In this document: piece by piece, positions 26,633 to 35,159 of the stretch | How the letters are laid out: each line of letters starts with the position of its first letter | How positions within the stretch are numbered: position 1 is the stretch's first letter | Assembly: GCF_947496485.1 (NCBI RefSeq) | Contig: NZ_CANMCZ010000003.1 | Coordinates: 62,001 to 126,000 of the forward strand | From: an uncultured Winogradskyella sp. | GTDB lineage: Bacteria > Bacteroidota > Bacteroidia > Flavobacteriales > Flavobacteriaceae | Reading direction: 5' to 3' | Length of the DNA stretch: 64,000 nucleotides | Made by a program: the position numbers and the translations under genes | The notes under the pieces: generated by a model | The model's input: only the letters and a program-made list of their open reading frames with translations | What the model was told of the DNA's origin: nothing | Databases searched by the model: none

Positions 26633-27649
26633 TTTTAGAGTGGCTTTTATGGGATAGTGATCTGATAATCTTTCTTCAAATGTCTTAAAACCATTCACTG
26701 TAAAATCTTTATCAGCTAAAATAAAATCAATACGTAAAGGAAAGAATTTAAAATCATAAGTTTTACCGAAGCCATTGCCAGCTTCTTCGAAAGCATCAAC
26801 TAAATCTTCACCTTTAATCTTCTTGTAGATGTAAGAGTAAGCAGTATTATTAAAATCCCCAGTAACAATTGTTTTGTAGTGAGATTTTGATTTGTGCTCT
26901 AAAAACAATTCTACCTGATCTTGCTGTCTTTTAAATGTAGAACCCACTTGTTTAAATAAATCACCTGAAGTTTCTTTCTTAAGCTTTTCGACATCAGTTT
27001 CTATGCCTGAAGATTGTAAATGCAACGTATATAATCTTATTGTATCTTTTTGTCTTACAATGTCTACAAAAATTCCATTGTTGTAAGTATTAGGAAATTC
27101 TAATGATCCCGAATTTACTATAGGGAACTTTGAATATATAGCTTGACCCCATTTTACTGTACGATCTACTGGTAATGCATTATAATTATAGTAACCATCT
27201 AAAACAATTGGATCACCTGTACGATACTCTTGTAAACACAATAAATCTGGCTGCTCGCTCTCAATTAGATTAATAATTTCTTCCTTAACCGTTTTACTTG
27301 GTAGCCACTCAAATTTATTAAACAGTCTTACATTAAAAGACATCACAGATATATTATCAGCATGTTCAATATTTTTAGATGAAGAAAACTTATACATAGA
27401 ACTGATATAATTCCAACCCAAAAGCAATACAACTAAAGATAAAGTCAATTGTTTTTTCACTCTGAGCAACCAATAAACAAAGAAAATTAAATTAAGAATA
27501 ATGAGAAGTGGTACACCTAAACTTAAAACAGATAAGGTAGCAAAACTCTTTGGAGGAATATAAGGCAATATATATGAAATAAGCAGTAGGAATGCCACCA
27601 ATGAATTGATGACAAACACAATCTTACTACCGAATTTTAAATTCTTCAT
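26624..27649 (-). CDS. Endonuclease/exonuclease/phosphatase family membrane protein
   Basis: A 341-residue protein with two to three N-terminal membrane helices (about 10-95) and a C-terminal EEP (exonuclease III-like) phosphoesterase domain. Visible catalytic motifs: SVMSFNVRLFN, PDLLCLQEYR (metal ligand Glu), LYTLHLQS, VTGDFNN (Asp-Asn pair) and the terminal RLSDHYPIKATL (Asp-His). The domain probably faces the periplasm. The substrate may be a phospholipid, sugar phosphate or nucleic acid. Convergent overlap of 9 bp with the DUF6122 gene. Confidence 0.88.
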   Translation of the reverse strand: MKNLKFGSKIVFVINSLVAFLLLISYILPYIPPKSFATLSVLSLGVPLLIILNLIFFVYWLLRVKKQLTLSLVVLLLGWNYISSMYKFSSSKNIEHADNISVMSFNVRLFNKFEWLPSKTVKEEIINLIESEQPDLLCLQEYRTGDPIVLDGYYNYNALPVDRTVKWGQAIYSKFPIVNSGSLEFPNTYNNGIFVDIVRQKDTIRLYTLHLQSSGIETDVEKLKKETSGDLFKQVGSTFKRQQDQVELFLEHKSKSHYKTIVTGDFNNTAYSYIYKKIKGEDLVDAFEEAGNGFGKTYDFKFFPLRIDFILADKDFTVNGFKTFEERLSDHYPIKATLKLH

Positions 27650-27690
27650 ATGTGTTTTTTAATACTTCTGAACATGAACAGAAATTCTAA

Positions 27691-28557
27691 TTACTCACCT
27701 GCCTTAAAAAGAAACTCTTTCTCCTCAGCTGAGAGACTCTCATAACCACTTTTACTAATTTTATCGAGGATTAAATCTATCTTTTTTTGTTTATTAAGCT
27801 TATCAAATTCGTCTTTCGATTTACCAGCGTATTTACCTTTTCCTTTTTTGCGATGTACTGTTTTTAAAGTTGACTTTGGCTGAAACCAGCTTACAACTGT
27901 ATCCATAATGCGCTCAAATCCTGATCCAATATCTTTACCCTCTCTAAGCCTAATTGCGTAGAAATAGCCTAATAAGGCACCTCCTAAATGGACTACATTC
28001 CCACCTTGATTCCAGGTAAATAAGCCTAGTACATCCATAGCGACTAATACGATAGCTATGTACTTTAGCTTCACATTAAACATAAAAATGCGCACTTCAG
28101 TTTCTGCCATATATACACCCAGAAAAATCAGCAATGCTCTAATTCCTGCAGATGCACCAACAACACTCGAAGTGGTAATTAAGAATTTACTAGGTACAAC
28201 ATTGTAAACAAATAAGTAAGCTAAACCACCAACTATGATACCTAAGAAATAAATATTGAGTGCCATTTTAGGACGAAACAGATTCAACAACATTCTTGAT
28301 ATATAATATAAAACTAGAAGATTAAAAAGGATATGAAAAAAACCATAATGTGCAAATCCATAGGTTAAAAGTGTCCAAGGCTTTGATAAAAAACTATAGA
28401 AATCTGAAGGTAAACTCAAATAAGACAATCCATTACCAGTTCTACCAAAAACATTAATTAGCTTACCTATGATAAAAATAACAATGTTGATGACAATAAT
28501 TTTTTCAAAAACATTGAACCTATTGAACTTATATTTTAAATCTTGAAAGTTACTCAT
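27691..28557 (-). CDS. Rhomboid family intramembrane serine protease
   Basis: A 288-residue rhomboid with six membrane helices. Landmarks are FAHYGFFHILFNLLVLYYIS (His, Asn pocket), the nucleophile region VVGASAGIRALLIF (Ser in GASAG) and the base in NVVHLGGALLGYFYAIR. The C-terminal tail (about 235-288) carries the basic KKGKGKYAGKSKDEFDKL and a helix ESLSAEEKEFLFKAG, the DUF6576 extension. It starts 2 bp after the stop of a second rhomboid gene, an adjacent pair typical of flavobacteria. Substrates unknown. Confidence 0.92.
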   Translation of the reverse strand: MSNFQDLKYKFNRFNVFEKIIVINIVIFIIGKLINVFGRTGNGLSYLSLPSDFYSFLSKPWTLLTYGFAHYGFFHILFNLLVLYYISRMLLNLFRPKMALNIYFLGIIVGGLAYLFVYNVVPSKFLITTSSVVGASAGIRALLIFLGVYMAETEVRIFMFNVKLKYIAIVLVAMDVLGLFTWNQGGNVVHLGGALLGYFYAIRLREGKDIGSGFERIMDTVVSWFQPKSTLKTVHRKKGKGKYAGKSKDEFDKLNKQKKIDLILDKISKSGYESLSAEEKEFLFKAGE

Positions 28558-28559
28558 TG

Positions 28560-29312
28560 TTAATTCCAGCGGTATTTATCCTTTTCGTTCTTTTTCCAAA
28601 AATACATCAGTAAAAATCCTGTGAGCGCTCCACCAACGTGAGCCATATAAGCTGTATTACTTGGACTAAATATAGATTGCCCTGTTAAACCTGAAAATAA
28701 ATCTAAAGCAATAATCGCTGGTATAAAATATTTTGCCTTTATTGGTATTGGCAAGAAGATTAGCATCAATTTAGATTCTGGGAATAACATTCCAAATGCT
28801 ACTAGAACACCCATTATTGCACCAGAAGCTCCGACCATCGTAGAATTAAAAGCCCCTAGAAAACTATCAAGATTGTTACCTAGAATAGATTGCCAAGCAG
28901 TATTATATTTACCTTCATTTAGAATACTTACTATCTCTGTTTGAGAAATACCAGATTCCATTAAAGTTGTTAAACCAGAATTATATTGAAAATACAAAAA
29001 TGCAACTTGAATAATTGCTGCACCAAATCCTGAAAGCAAATAAAACGCTAAGAATTTTTTCCAACCAAAAATTTGTTCTACAGCTGTACCGAACATCCAT
29101 AAGGCAAACATATTGAATAAAATATGTGTTACTCCACCATGCATAAACATGTGTGTTAACACTTGCCAAGGTTGAAACATTAAATTTTTGGGGAAATATA
29201 ATGCAAACCATTCATAAAAACTTTCACCATTTCCAATAGCCATAGTGCCTATAAACATCAGAACGTTTATAATCAATAAATGCTTTACCGCATCCGTAAT
29301 TCCTTGTCTCAT
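28560..29312 (-). CDS. Rhomboid family intramembrane serine protease
   Basis: A 250-residue six-helix rhomboid. Motifs: FMHGGVTHILFNMFALWMFG, nucleophile MVGASGAIMGVLVAFG (Ser in GASGA) and base YMAHVGGALTGFLLMYFW. It is the canonical bacterial core without the C-terminal extension of its neighbour. It starts 3 bp after mutL on the same strand and is probably co-transcribed with mutL. Confidence 0.93.
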   Translation of the reverse strand: MRQGITDAVKHLLIINVLMFIGTMAIGNGESFYEWFALYFPKNLMFQPWQVLTHMFMHGGVTHILFNMFALWMFGTAVEQIFGWKKFLAFYLLSGFGAAIIQVAFLYFQYNSGLTTLMESGISQTEIVSILNEGKYNTAWQSILGNNLDSFLGAFNSTMVGASGAIMGVLVAFGMLFPESKLMLIFLPIPIKAKYFIPAIIALDLFSGLTGQSIFSPSNTAYMAHVGGALTGFLLMYFWKKNEKDKYRWN

Positions 29313-29315
29313 ATT

Positions 29316-31175
29316 CTACATAAATTTTTTCTCAATGTCATCAACTTTCATCGTAACAAACGTTGGTCTATTGGTTGGTGACACATTGGGTTCCTTACAA
29401 GCAAATAAACTATTTACCATATGTTCTTGTTCTGTACTATTTAATGACTGCCCATTTTTAATAGCTAAACTCTTTGCCATAGATTTTGCTAACAAATCTG
29501 TGGCACTAAAATTAGCATCTGGCACATCGTTTTCTACATCGCTAATAAGCTGTTCTAAAATAATTGAGACTTCACTTTCTGGAACTCCAACAGGTACACC
29601 AGTTATTGTAATTTCGTTTTCACTTAATTCTGAAAACACAAAGCCTGTGTGCTCTAAATCTGATTTTAAATCTCCTATAATTTTAGTTTCATTTGGTGTA
29701 AAATGTAATTGCAATGGAAATAATAATTGTTGGCTAGTCGCTTCTTTTATCGTGATATGCTTTAAAAAATTTTCGTACAATATTCGCTGATGCGCTCTAT
29801 TCTGGTCGATAATAAGCATTCCAGATTTTAATGTACTCACAATATATTTTTGTTGTAATTGAAATGTTGTTTTTGAACTTTCAATGGAAGAATCCTTAAA
29901 AATAGGCTCGTTTTTAGAGTCACTTTCAAATGTTACTTGGCTAAAATCCTTCTGAGAATTATTGCCTTTAGATTCTAAACCAACGTATAAACTTTCCCAT
30001 GATGCCGTAGAAGCAGGTTTAAAACGCGTTCGTTGTACCATAGTTTGTTTTCCTTCAATTTTATCTTCAGAAAACGGATTAAAATGGCTATCTACTTCAA
30101 TTGCTGGCGTAGAAGCAGTTTTATCTTTATAATTATATGGAGTGTTGAAACTGCTCTGATGTTCAAAATCTAAGACAGGAGCAATATTAAATTGTCCTAG
30201 ACTATGCTTAACAGCTGAACGTAAAATAGCATATAAAGTATGCTCATCATCAAACTTAATTTCAGTTTTCGTAGGATGAATATTAATATCTATTGTTTTA
30301 GGATCTACAGTAAGATTTAGAAAATAACTTGGATGATAACCATCTTTTAGTAAGCCTTCAAAAGCAGCATTAATAGCATGATTTAAATAAGGACTTTTAA
30401 TAAAACGTTGGTTTACAAAAAAGAATTGTTCTGACTTTGTCTTTTTTGAAAATTCTGGCTTACCAACAAATCCTGAAATCTTTAGCACTTCTGTTTCCTC
30501 TTCAACTGGCACTAGCTTTTCATTGGTCTTTGTGCCAAATATATGTACAACACGCTGTCTGTAATTTTCATTTGGCACATTAAATAAATCACTACCATTA
30601 TGATAAAAAGCAAAAGCAATATTAGGATGCGCCAATGCCACGCGATGAAATTCGTCAGTAATATGACGTAATTCTACAGTATCTGACTTTAAAAAATTTC
30701 GTCTTGCAGGAATATTAAAAAATAAGTTCTTTACAGCTACAGAAGTTCCTGTTGGAGTAACTGAAACTTCTTGAGATTTTACTGCACTACCCTCAATCTC
30801 AATAGCAGTGCCCAACTCATCTTCTGCTCGCTTTGTTTTTAATTCTACATGAGCGATAGCAGCAATACTAGCCAAAGCTTCACCTCTAAATCCTTTGGTA
30901 TTTAATTGAAATAAGTCTTCTGCTGATTTTATTTTTGAAGTGGCATGACGCTCAAAACTAAGTCTTGCGTCAGTAATACTCATACCTTTACCGTTATCAA
31001 TAACCTGTACTAGAGTTTTACCCGCATTTTTAATAATGAGTTTTATTTCGGTAGCATCTGCATCAATAGCATTTTCTAATAATTCTTTAACTACAGAAGC
31101 TGGTCGTTGCACTACCTCACCTGCTGCAATTTGGTTAGCAACATGATCTGGTAAAAGTTGAATAATATCTGTCAT
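29316..31175 (-). CDS. mutL: DNA mismatch repair protein MutL
   Basis: A 619-residue GHKL ATPase that couples MutS mismatch recognition to strand removal. N-terminal motifs: GEVVQRPASVVKELLENAIDADAT (Mg-ATP site), VIDNGKGMS, TKGFRGEALASIAAIA. The C-terminal dimerisation domain is present with an ending ACKEPNVSPTNRPTFVTM. The endonuclease motif of nicking MutLs (DQHA-x2-E) is degenerate here as DQNRAHQRILYE, so nicking activity is doubtful. The start codon overlaps the stop of the small membrane protein gene upstream (TAATG). Confidence 0.95.
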   Translation of the reverse strand: MTDIIQLLPDHVANQIAAGEVVQRPASVVKELLENAIDADATEIKLIIKNAGKTLVQVIDNGKGMSITDARLSFERHATSKIKSAEDLFQLNTKGFRGEALASIAAIAHVELKTKRAEDELGTAIEIEGSAVKSQEVSVTPTGTSVAVKNLFFNIPARRNFLKSDTVELRHITDEFHRVALAHPNIAFAFYHNGSDLFNVPNENYRQRVVHIFGTKTNEKLVPVEEETEVLKISGFVGKPEFSKKTKSEQFFFVNQRFIKSPYLNHAINAAFEGLLKDGYHPSYFLNLTVDPKTIDINIHPTKTEIKFDDEHTLYAILRSAVKHSLGQFNIAPVLDFEHQSSFNTPYNYKDKTASTPAIEVDSHFNPFSEDKIEGKQTMVQRTRFKPASTASWESLYVGLESKGNNSQKDFSQVTFESDSKNEPIFKDSSIESSKTTFQLQQKYIVSTLKSGMLIIDQNRAHQRILYENFLKHITIKEATSQQLLFPLQLHFTPNETKIIGDLKSDLEHTGFVFSELSENEITITGVPVGVPESEVSIILEQLISDVENDVPDANFSATDLLAKSMAKSLAIKNGQSLNSTEQEHMVNSLFACKEPNVSPTNRPTFVTMKVDDIEKKFM

Positions 31176-31480
31176 TAGCTATTTAGAGAGAAAATAGATA
31201 GGTCGAAATCTATAATGTAGAGAAAAATTAAAACAAAGATGGCAATTAAAACTAATATCGTTCTATTGAACCCACTATTGCTTCTATTTCTTGAATTGAT
31301 TCTAGTTTCGTGCCATTGACCAGAAAAATCATTTTTATTATAAGTGTCTGCATAGGCATCAAATTTCGAATTATAATTTGATGCTTTTGTATCTTCTTTA
31401 CCTTTATAATATCTTGGAGTATAGTTAAACCTTTTGTTTTTAGGTAATCTTTTGATTAATGTGAATTTTATTGGACCCAT
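31175..31480 (-). CDS. Small membrane protein, paralogue of its neighbour
   Basis: A 101-residue protein with a basic N-terminal half (LPKNKRFNYTPRYYKGKED), a Trp motif (GQWHETRINSRNR) and a single C-terminal membrane helix (TILVLIAIFVLIFLYII). Related to the next small protein through KNKRFxYxxRF/Y and WxExRxN. Homologues are sometimes labelled riboflavin synthase subunit beta because of the nearby ribH; nothing in the sequence supports that. It overlaps mutL by 1 bp. Confidence 0.7.
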   Translation of the reverse strand: MGPIKFTLIKRLPKNKRFNYTPRYYKGKEDTKASNYNSKFDAYADTYNKNDFSGQWHETRINSRNRSNSGFNRTILVLIAIFVLIFLYIIDFDLSIFSLNS

Positions 31481-31487
31481 AATTCTA

Positions 31488-31703
31488 TTATTTAATATAT
31501 CCGTTAAGGATATAAATTAAAACAAAAAGCGATACTAAAATTATAATTAAAACGGGTAACGACGTAAATATATTTCCTCTACGTTTGGTGTTACTTCTAA
31601 TCTCATCCCATTTCGCTTCCAAGCCGTCTTTCGACTTTTGTTCTTTAGAATCCTGAAAACGAGACTTATAACTAAAACGTTTATTTTTTCTTTGATTAAA
31701 CAA
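31488..31703 (-). CDS. Small membrane protein, paralogue of its neighbour
   Basis: A 71-residue protein: basic N-terminus (QRKNKRFSYKSRFQDSKEQKSKD), a Trp motif (EAKWDEIRSNTKRRGN) and a single C-terminal helix (LPVLIIILVSLFVLIYIL). Only a TTG start (31703) is available. A -7 element (31734-31741) lies just upstream, so this gene probably heads the mutL-rhomboid transcript. Function unknown. Confidence 0.65.
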   Translation of the reverse strand: MFNQRKNKRFSYKSRFQDSKEQKSKDGLEAKWDEIRSNTKRRGNIFTSLPVLIIILVSLFVLIYILNGYIK

Positions 31704-31733
31704 GTTGACTTATAAATTTCGCTTGATATATCT

Positions 31734-31741
31734 CAAAAGTA
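31734..31741 (-). promoter_or_regulatory. -7 element (TACTTTTG on the minus strand) before the small-protein/mutL operon
   Basis: The minus strand TACTTTTG matches TAnnTTTG, 31 bp before the TTG start at 31703. A short palindrome TTAAGG-att-CCTTAA (31765-31779) lies just upstream and might be an operator or a weak ribH terminator. Confidence 0.45.
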
Positions 31742-31853
31742 CTGAAAATACTAGAAAATATTACTTAAGGATTCCTTAAAATTATTAACAAAAAGGATGC
31801 CATAATAAACTTAGGAGAGCAAAAGGAGGATGCGTGAAGTATGAAGAAGCCAA

Positions 31854-32360
31854 CTATTTTGTTTGCTTTCTCAAATCTGCCATTTTTATAGCAGCAATTG
31901 CGGCTTCAGTACCTTTATTACCATGTTTTCCACCAGAACGGTCAATGGATTGCTGCATATTATTATCCGTAAGCACACAGAAAATAATAGGAATATCACC
32001 TTTAAGATTTAGGTCTTTAATACCTTGAGTGACACCTTCGCAAACAAAATCGAAATGTTTAGTTTCCCCTTGGATAACACAACCAATCACAATAATAGCA
32101 TCTAACATACCAGAATCTGCATAAATACTTTTGCTCATTCTGGCAGCTCCGTATGTGAGCTCAAAAGTACCTGGCACATTCCAACGTACTATGTTTTGTT
32201 TAATTGCACCGCAATCTATAAGGGCATCAAAAGCACCTTGCCACAAACCTTCTGTAATTTTATCGTTCCATTCTGAAACAACAATCCCAAACCGAAAGTC
32301 TTTCGCGTTTGGGATTGTTGCTTTATCGTAATTCGATAAATTATGATTTGCCGTAGCCAT
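31854..32360 (-). CDS. ribH: 6,7-dimethyl-8-ribityllumazine synthase
   Basis: A 168-residue lumazine synthase, penultimate enzyme of riboflavin synthesis, forming icosahedral or pentameric cages in the cytosol. Visible: VVSEWNDKITEGLWQGAFDAL, VPGTFELTYGAARM, VIGCVIQGETKHFDFVCEGVTQGI with catalytic His, and GGKHGNKGTEAAIAAIKM. Full length. The first 28 codons contain two strong RNA hairpins (see the features at 32279 and 32322). It starts 3 bp after the stop of the TPR gene, so it is in one transcript with it. Confidence 0.96.
   Translation of the reverse strand: MATANHNLSNYDKATIPNAKDFRFGIVVSEWNDKITEGLWQGAFDALIDCGAIKQNIVRWNVPGTFELTYGAARMSKSIYADSGMLDAIIVIGCVIQGETKHFDFVCEGVTQGIKDLNLKGDIPIIFCVLTDNNMQQSIDRSGGKHGNKGTEAAIAAIKMADLRKQTK
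32279..32320 (-). other. Strong hairpin inside the ribH coding region
   Basis: A perfect 14-bp inverted repeat (CAACAATCCCAAAC at 32279-32292 with its complement at 32307-32320), closed by an inner 5-bp stem CGAAA/TTTCG around a 3-nt loop. In the mRNA it covers codons 14 to 28 of ribH. Such a long perfect stem is not required by the protein sequence (A-T-I-P-N-A-K-D-F-R-F-G-I-V-V) and may control translation or transcription. Confidence 0.8.
32322..32340 (-). other. Second hairpin at the start of ribH
   Basis: TTTATCG (32322-32328) pairs with CGATAAA (32334-32340) over a 5-nt loop, covering codons 7 to 13 of ribH and directly adjoining the larger hairpin. In the mRNA it begins about 20 nt after the start codon. 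Confidence 0.6.
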
Positions 32361-32363
32361 AGT

Positions 32364-33128
32364 CTATAAGCTTGCTTCTACTTGTCCGATTAAAACATCC
32401 GTCTGACTTGCTTCAGTCGATGCTGAGAATTCAGATTTAATTCTTTTTAAATATTCTAGAGCTTTATCATTCTGTCCTAAATCAATCGCAACACGTGCAG
32501 CTTTCAATAAGTACATTGGAGTTGTAAACTCATTAACGTTGGCTTTAAATGCTTTTTCGTAATACTCTAAACCTTTATCTAATTGTTCTAATTGCACAAA
32601 TGCATCACCTATGCCACCTTTAGCTATTGGGCCTAACATTTTATCGTCACTAGAAAAATCATCTAAGTACGCAATAGCATTTTCATAATCTTTCAAATTT
32701 AAATATGAAATACCTGCATAGTAATTTGCAAGATTAGCAGCAGGAGAACCACTATATTCTCTGGCAATATCTACCATACCATACTTACCTTCTCCTCCAT
32801 CTATAGCCATTCGGTAAAGTGAATCTGATGAAATACCACTAACAGCATCATCAAAATATTTTTTAGCTGTGTACATTTCGTTCATAGCTTCTTTTTGCTG
32901 AGGCTCAGCAATAAACTTATTATATCCTAAATAAGCTAAAACTACTAAAGCAACAGCTCCAACTACACCAAAAATGTATTTCTGGTTTTTAACGACCCAT
33001 TCTTCAGTTTTAGAGGCTCCTTCATCTAAAGTATTAAATACCTCAGCAGTAGTTGAGTTTTCTTCAACTATTTCTTCCTTCTCCTTTTTCGTTTTTGGTT
33101 TGTAGCCTCTTTTCTTATACGTTGCCAT
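32364..33128 (-). CDS. TPR membrane protein (YfgM-like)
   Basis: A 254-residue protein with a basic, Lys/Glu-rich cytosolic N-terminus (ATYKKRGYKPKTKKEKEE), one membrane helix at about 52-72 (KYIFGVVGAVALVVLAYLGYNKF) and a C-terminal TPR domain (ANYYAGISYLNLKDYENAIAYLDDF, AKGGIGDAFVQLEQLDKGLEYYEKAF, LLKAARVAIDLGQNDKALEYLKRI). The plan is that of YfgM, an accessory protein of the SecYEG translocon, but could be another TPR tether. It precedes ribH by 3 bp. Confidence 0.85.
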   Translation of the reverse strand: MATYKKRGYKPKTKKEKEEIVEENSTTAEVFNTLDEGASKTEEWVVKNQKYIFGVVGAVALVVLAYLGYNKFIAEPQQKEAMNEMYTAKKYFDDAVSGISSDSLYRMAIDGGEGKYGMVDIAREYSGSPAANLANYYAGISYLNLKDYENAIAYLDDFSSDDKMLGPIAKGGIGDAFVQLEQLDKGLEYYEKAFKANVNEFTTPMYLLKAARVAIDLGQNDKALEYLKRIKSEFSASTEASQTDVLIGQVEASL

Positions 33129-33150
33129 AAATTGTCATTTTGTGCGTGCG

Positions 33151-33158
33151 CAAAAATA
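33151..33158 (-). promoter_or_regulatory. -7 element (TATTTTTG on the minus strand) for the TPR-ribH operon
   Basis: The minus strand TATTTTTG matches TAnnTTTG, 22 bp before the start of the TPR gene, in the divergent gap facing recF. Confidence 0.5.
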
Positions 33159-33194
33159 AAATTTTTATTGGGATTTAAAAGCCTATTTATTTGT

Positions 33195-33202
33195 TATTTT
33201 TG
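33195..33202 (+). promoter_or_regulatory. -7 element TATTTTTG upstream of recF
   Basis: Matches TAnnTTTG on the plus strand in the 139-bp divergent gap. A TTG lies at 33168-33170 (24-bp spacing, long). Expected leader about 60 nt. Confidence 0.4.
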
Positions 33203-33267
33203 AATAATTTTTGACCCCTTAAAATGCTTTACCACATCACTAAAATAAGGTAAACCATTAAAATTTT

Positions 33268-34347
33268 ATGAATCTAAACACACTATCTTTAGTTAATTAT
33301 AAAAATTTTGAAAGTCAGGTTTTCGATTTCGACGCCAAAATCAACTGTTTTGTTGGTGCAAACGGTATCGGAAAAACCAATGCCTTAGATGCTATTTATC
33401 ATTTAGCTTTTGGTAAAAGTTACTTTAATCCTATTGCGCTGCAAAACATCAACCATAATGCAGAATTTTTTGTTGTTGACGGCAATTTTTCTAAAAATGA
33501 GCGTACTGAAAAAATTATAGTCTCATTAAAAAGAGGTCAGAAAAAAATCATAAAGCGTAACGGCAAAGCTTATGAAAAATTTAGTGAGCATATTGGGTTT
33601 ATTCCATTAGTTATTATTTCGCCAGCAGATCGCGATTTAATTATTGAAGGTAGTGACACACGTAGAAAATTTATTGATAGCGTAATCTCGCAAAGTGATA
33701 AAACCTATTTATCAGAACTAATTAACTACAACAAAGCTTTAGCACAACGTAATGCTCTTTTAAAGTATTTTGCATTGAACAATACATTCAACGCAGATAC
33801 ACTCGCGATTTACAATGAACAACTGCATAATTATGGCACAGAAATATTTAAAAAAAGAGATGCTTTTTTAAAGACTTTTATTCCAATTTTCAAAGAACGA
33901 TACGAAGCCATAAGCCAAAGCAAAGAAGTTATAGATTTAAAATACAAAAGCGATTTATTCGATGGCGAATTGAAAGATTTATTGGATAAAAATGTGAATA
34001 AAGATAAGGCATTACAGTATTCTAGCGTTGGTGCACATAAAGATGATTTGGTATTTTTAATTGATGGGTTTCCTATTAAAAAATTTGGAAGTCAAGGACA
34101 GCAAAAGTCGTTTTTAATTGCTCTGAAATTGGCGCAATTCGATTTTATAAAACAACAAAGTGGTGTCTCTCCTATTTTACTTCTAGACGATATTTTTGAT
34201 AAACTAGATGAAAACAGAGTGGCACAGATCATTAGTCTGGTAGATGATGATCATTTTGGACAAATTTTTATTAGTGATACACATGCAGAACGTACTGAAG
34301 ATGTTATAAAACAAATTCATCAATCGTATAAAATTTTCAAATTATGA
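33268..34347 (+). CDS. recF: DNA replication/repair protein RecF
   Basis: A 359-residue SMC-like ATPase that loads RecA at gaps. Walker [10 protein letters not shown] (about 30-38), signature [20 protein letters not shown] and Walker [16 protein letters not shown] are all present, and the D-loop ISDTHAERT closes the domain. Length is normal. It is not next to dnaA or gyrB here, so this is not the replication origin region. Its stop overlaps the next gene by 4 bp. Confidence 0.96.
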   Translation: MNLNTLSLVNYKNFESQVFDFDAKINCFVGANGIGKTNALDAIYHLAFGKSYFNPIALQNINHNAEFFVVDGNFSKNERTEKIIVSLKRGQKKIIKRNGKAYEKFSEHIGFIPLVIISPADRDLIIEGSDTRRKFIDSVISQSDKTYLSELINYNKALAQRNALLKYFALNNTFNADTLAIYNEQLHNYGTEIFKKRDAFLKTFIPIFKERYEAISQSKEVIDLKYKSDLFDGELKDLLDKNVNKDKALQYSSVGAHKDDLVFLIDGFPIKKFGSQGQQKSFLIALKLAQFDFIKQQSGVSPILLLDDIFDKLDENRVAQIISLVDDDHFGQIFISDTHAERTEDVIKQIHQSYKIFKL

Positions 34348-34763
34348 AAAACTGCCTTTGGTTATTGTGTCTTTTAATATTGAGTTGTTCGGAAAATCCT
34401 GAAACCTATATTCAGCATTTAGAAGGCTATTGGGAAATTACAGAAGTGACTATGCCAGATGGTAAAAAAAAGGAATATCGATTCAACGAAACTATAGATT
34501 ATATAAGTATTAATGATAGTTTACAAGGCTTTAGAAAAAAACTAAAACCAGGTATTAATGATACCTACTTTACCTCAGACGATGCTGAAACTTTAGAAGT
34601 AAAAATTGAAAATGATAGTTTAAACATCTACTATTCTACTCCATACGCTAATTGGAAAGAGACGGTTTTAGAAGCAACACCTGAAAACTTGAAAGTGATA
34701 AACGGAAATAAAACCGTATATTTATATAAACGTTATACACCTATCAACTTAGATTTAGAATAA
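34344..34763 (+). CDS. Lipocalin-like lipoprotein
   Basis: A 139-residue lipoprotein with lipobox LILSC. The mature domain starts [29 protein letters not shown], the G-x-W-x-I start of a lipocalin-like beta-barrel, and ends with [20 protein letters not shown]. Ligand unknown. Coupled by a 4-bp overlap to recF, which it can hardly assist since it is exported. Confidence 0.78.
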   Translation: MKNCLWLLCLLILSCSENPETYIQHLEGYWEITEVTMPDGKKKEYRFNETIDYISINDSLQGFRKKLKPGINDTYFTSDDAETLEVKIENDSLNIYYSTPYANWKETVLEATPENLKVINGNKTVYLYKRYTPINLDLE

Positions 34764-34795
34764 TAAAAAAGATCACCTCTTTAGCAGCAATAATA

Positions 34796-35092
34796 ATGGC
34801 AAAACGCAACAATGACAATCAACCCATTGAAGACATTCTAAAGGAGTTTGTAAAAACTAACAATTTACAATCTGGTTTAGATAAGGTGAATGTACGCGAA
34901 GCTTGGACAAACCTTATGGGAAATGGTGTTAATAATTACACCACGGCCATTGAGCTAAAGCACGAAATACTCTATGTACAATTAAGCAGTAGTGTACTAC
35001 GAGAAGAATTGAGCTACGGTAACGAAAAAATTGTAAAAATGCTCAATGAGGCTATTGGCAAAGATGTTGTAAAGAAATTAGTACTTCGCTAA
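34796..35092 (+). CDS. DUF721 (DciA-like) protein
   Basis: A 98-residue protein of the DUF721 family: QPIEDILKEFVKTNNLQSGLDKVNVREAWTNLMGNGVNNYT, then the KH-like segment LYVQLSSSVLREELSYGNEKIVKMLNEAIG. The family includes DciA, the ancestral loader/operator of the replicative helicase DnaB, so a replication role is plausible; it lacks the long N-terminal extension of some DciA. It follows recF and a lipoprotein gene on the same strand. Confidence 0.88.
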   Translation: MAKRNNDNQPIEDILKEFVKTNNLQSGLDKVNVREAWTNLMGNGVNNYTTAIELKHEILYVQLSSSVLREELSYGNEKIVKMLNEAIGKDVVKKLVLR

Positions 35093-35159
35093 ACATCTTA
35101 TTTATTAATATTTTCTAAAAACACTTTCGCTTATTTTGAGTCTGTTGTATCTTTATAAC

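Noticed and set aside
31175-31703. Riboflavin synthase subunit beta label for the two small proteins
   Set aside because: They are short tail-anchored basic proteins with no enzyme motif; the real lumazine synthase is the neighbouring ribH.
33268-35092. Replication origin region next to recF and a DciA-like gene
   Set aside because: No dnaA, dnaN or gyrB and no cluster of DnaA boxes; recF alone does not mark the origin in this group.
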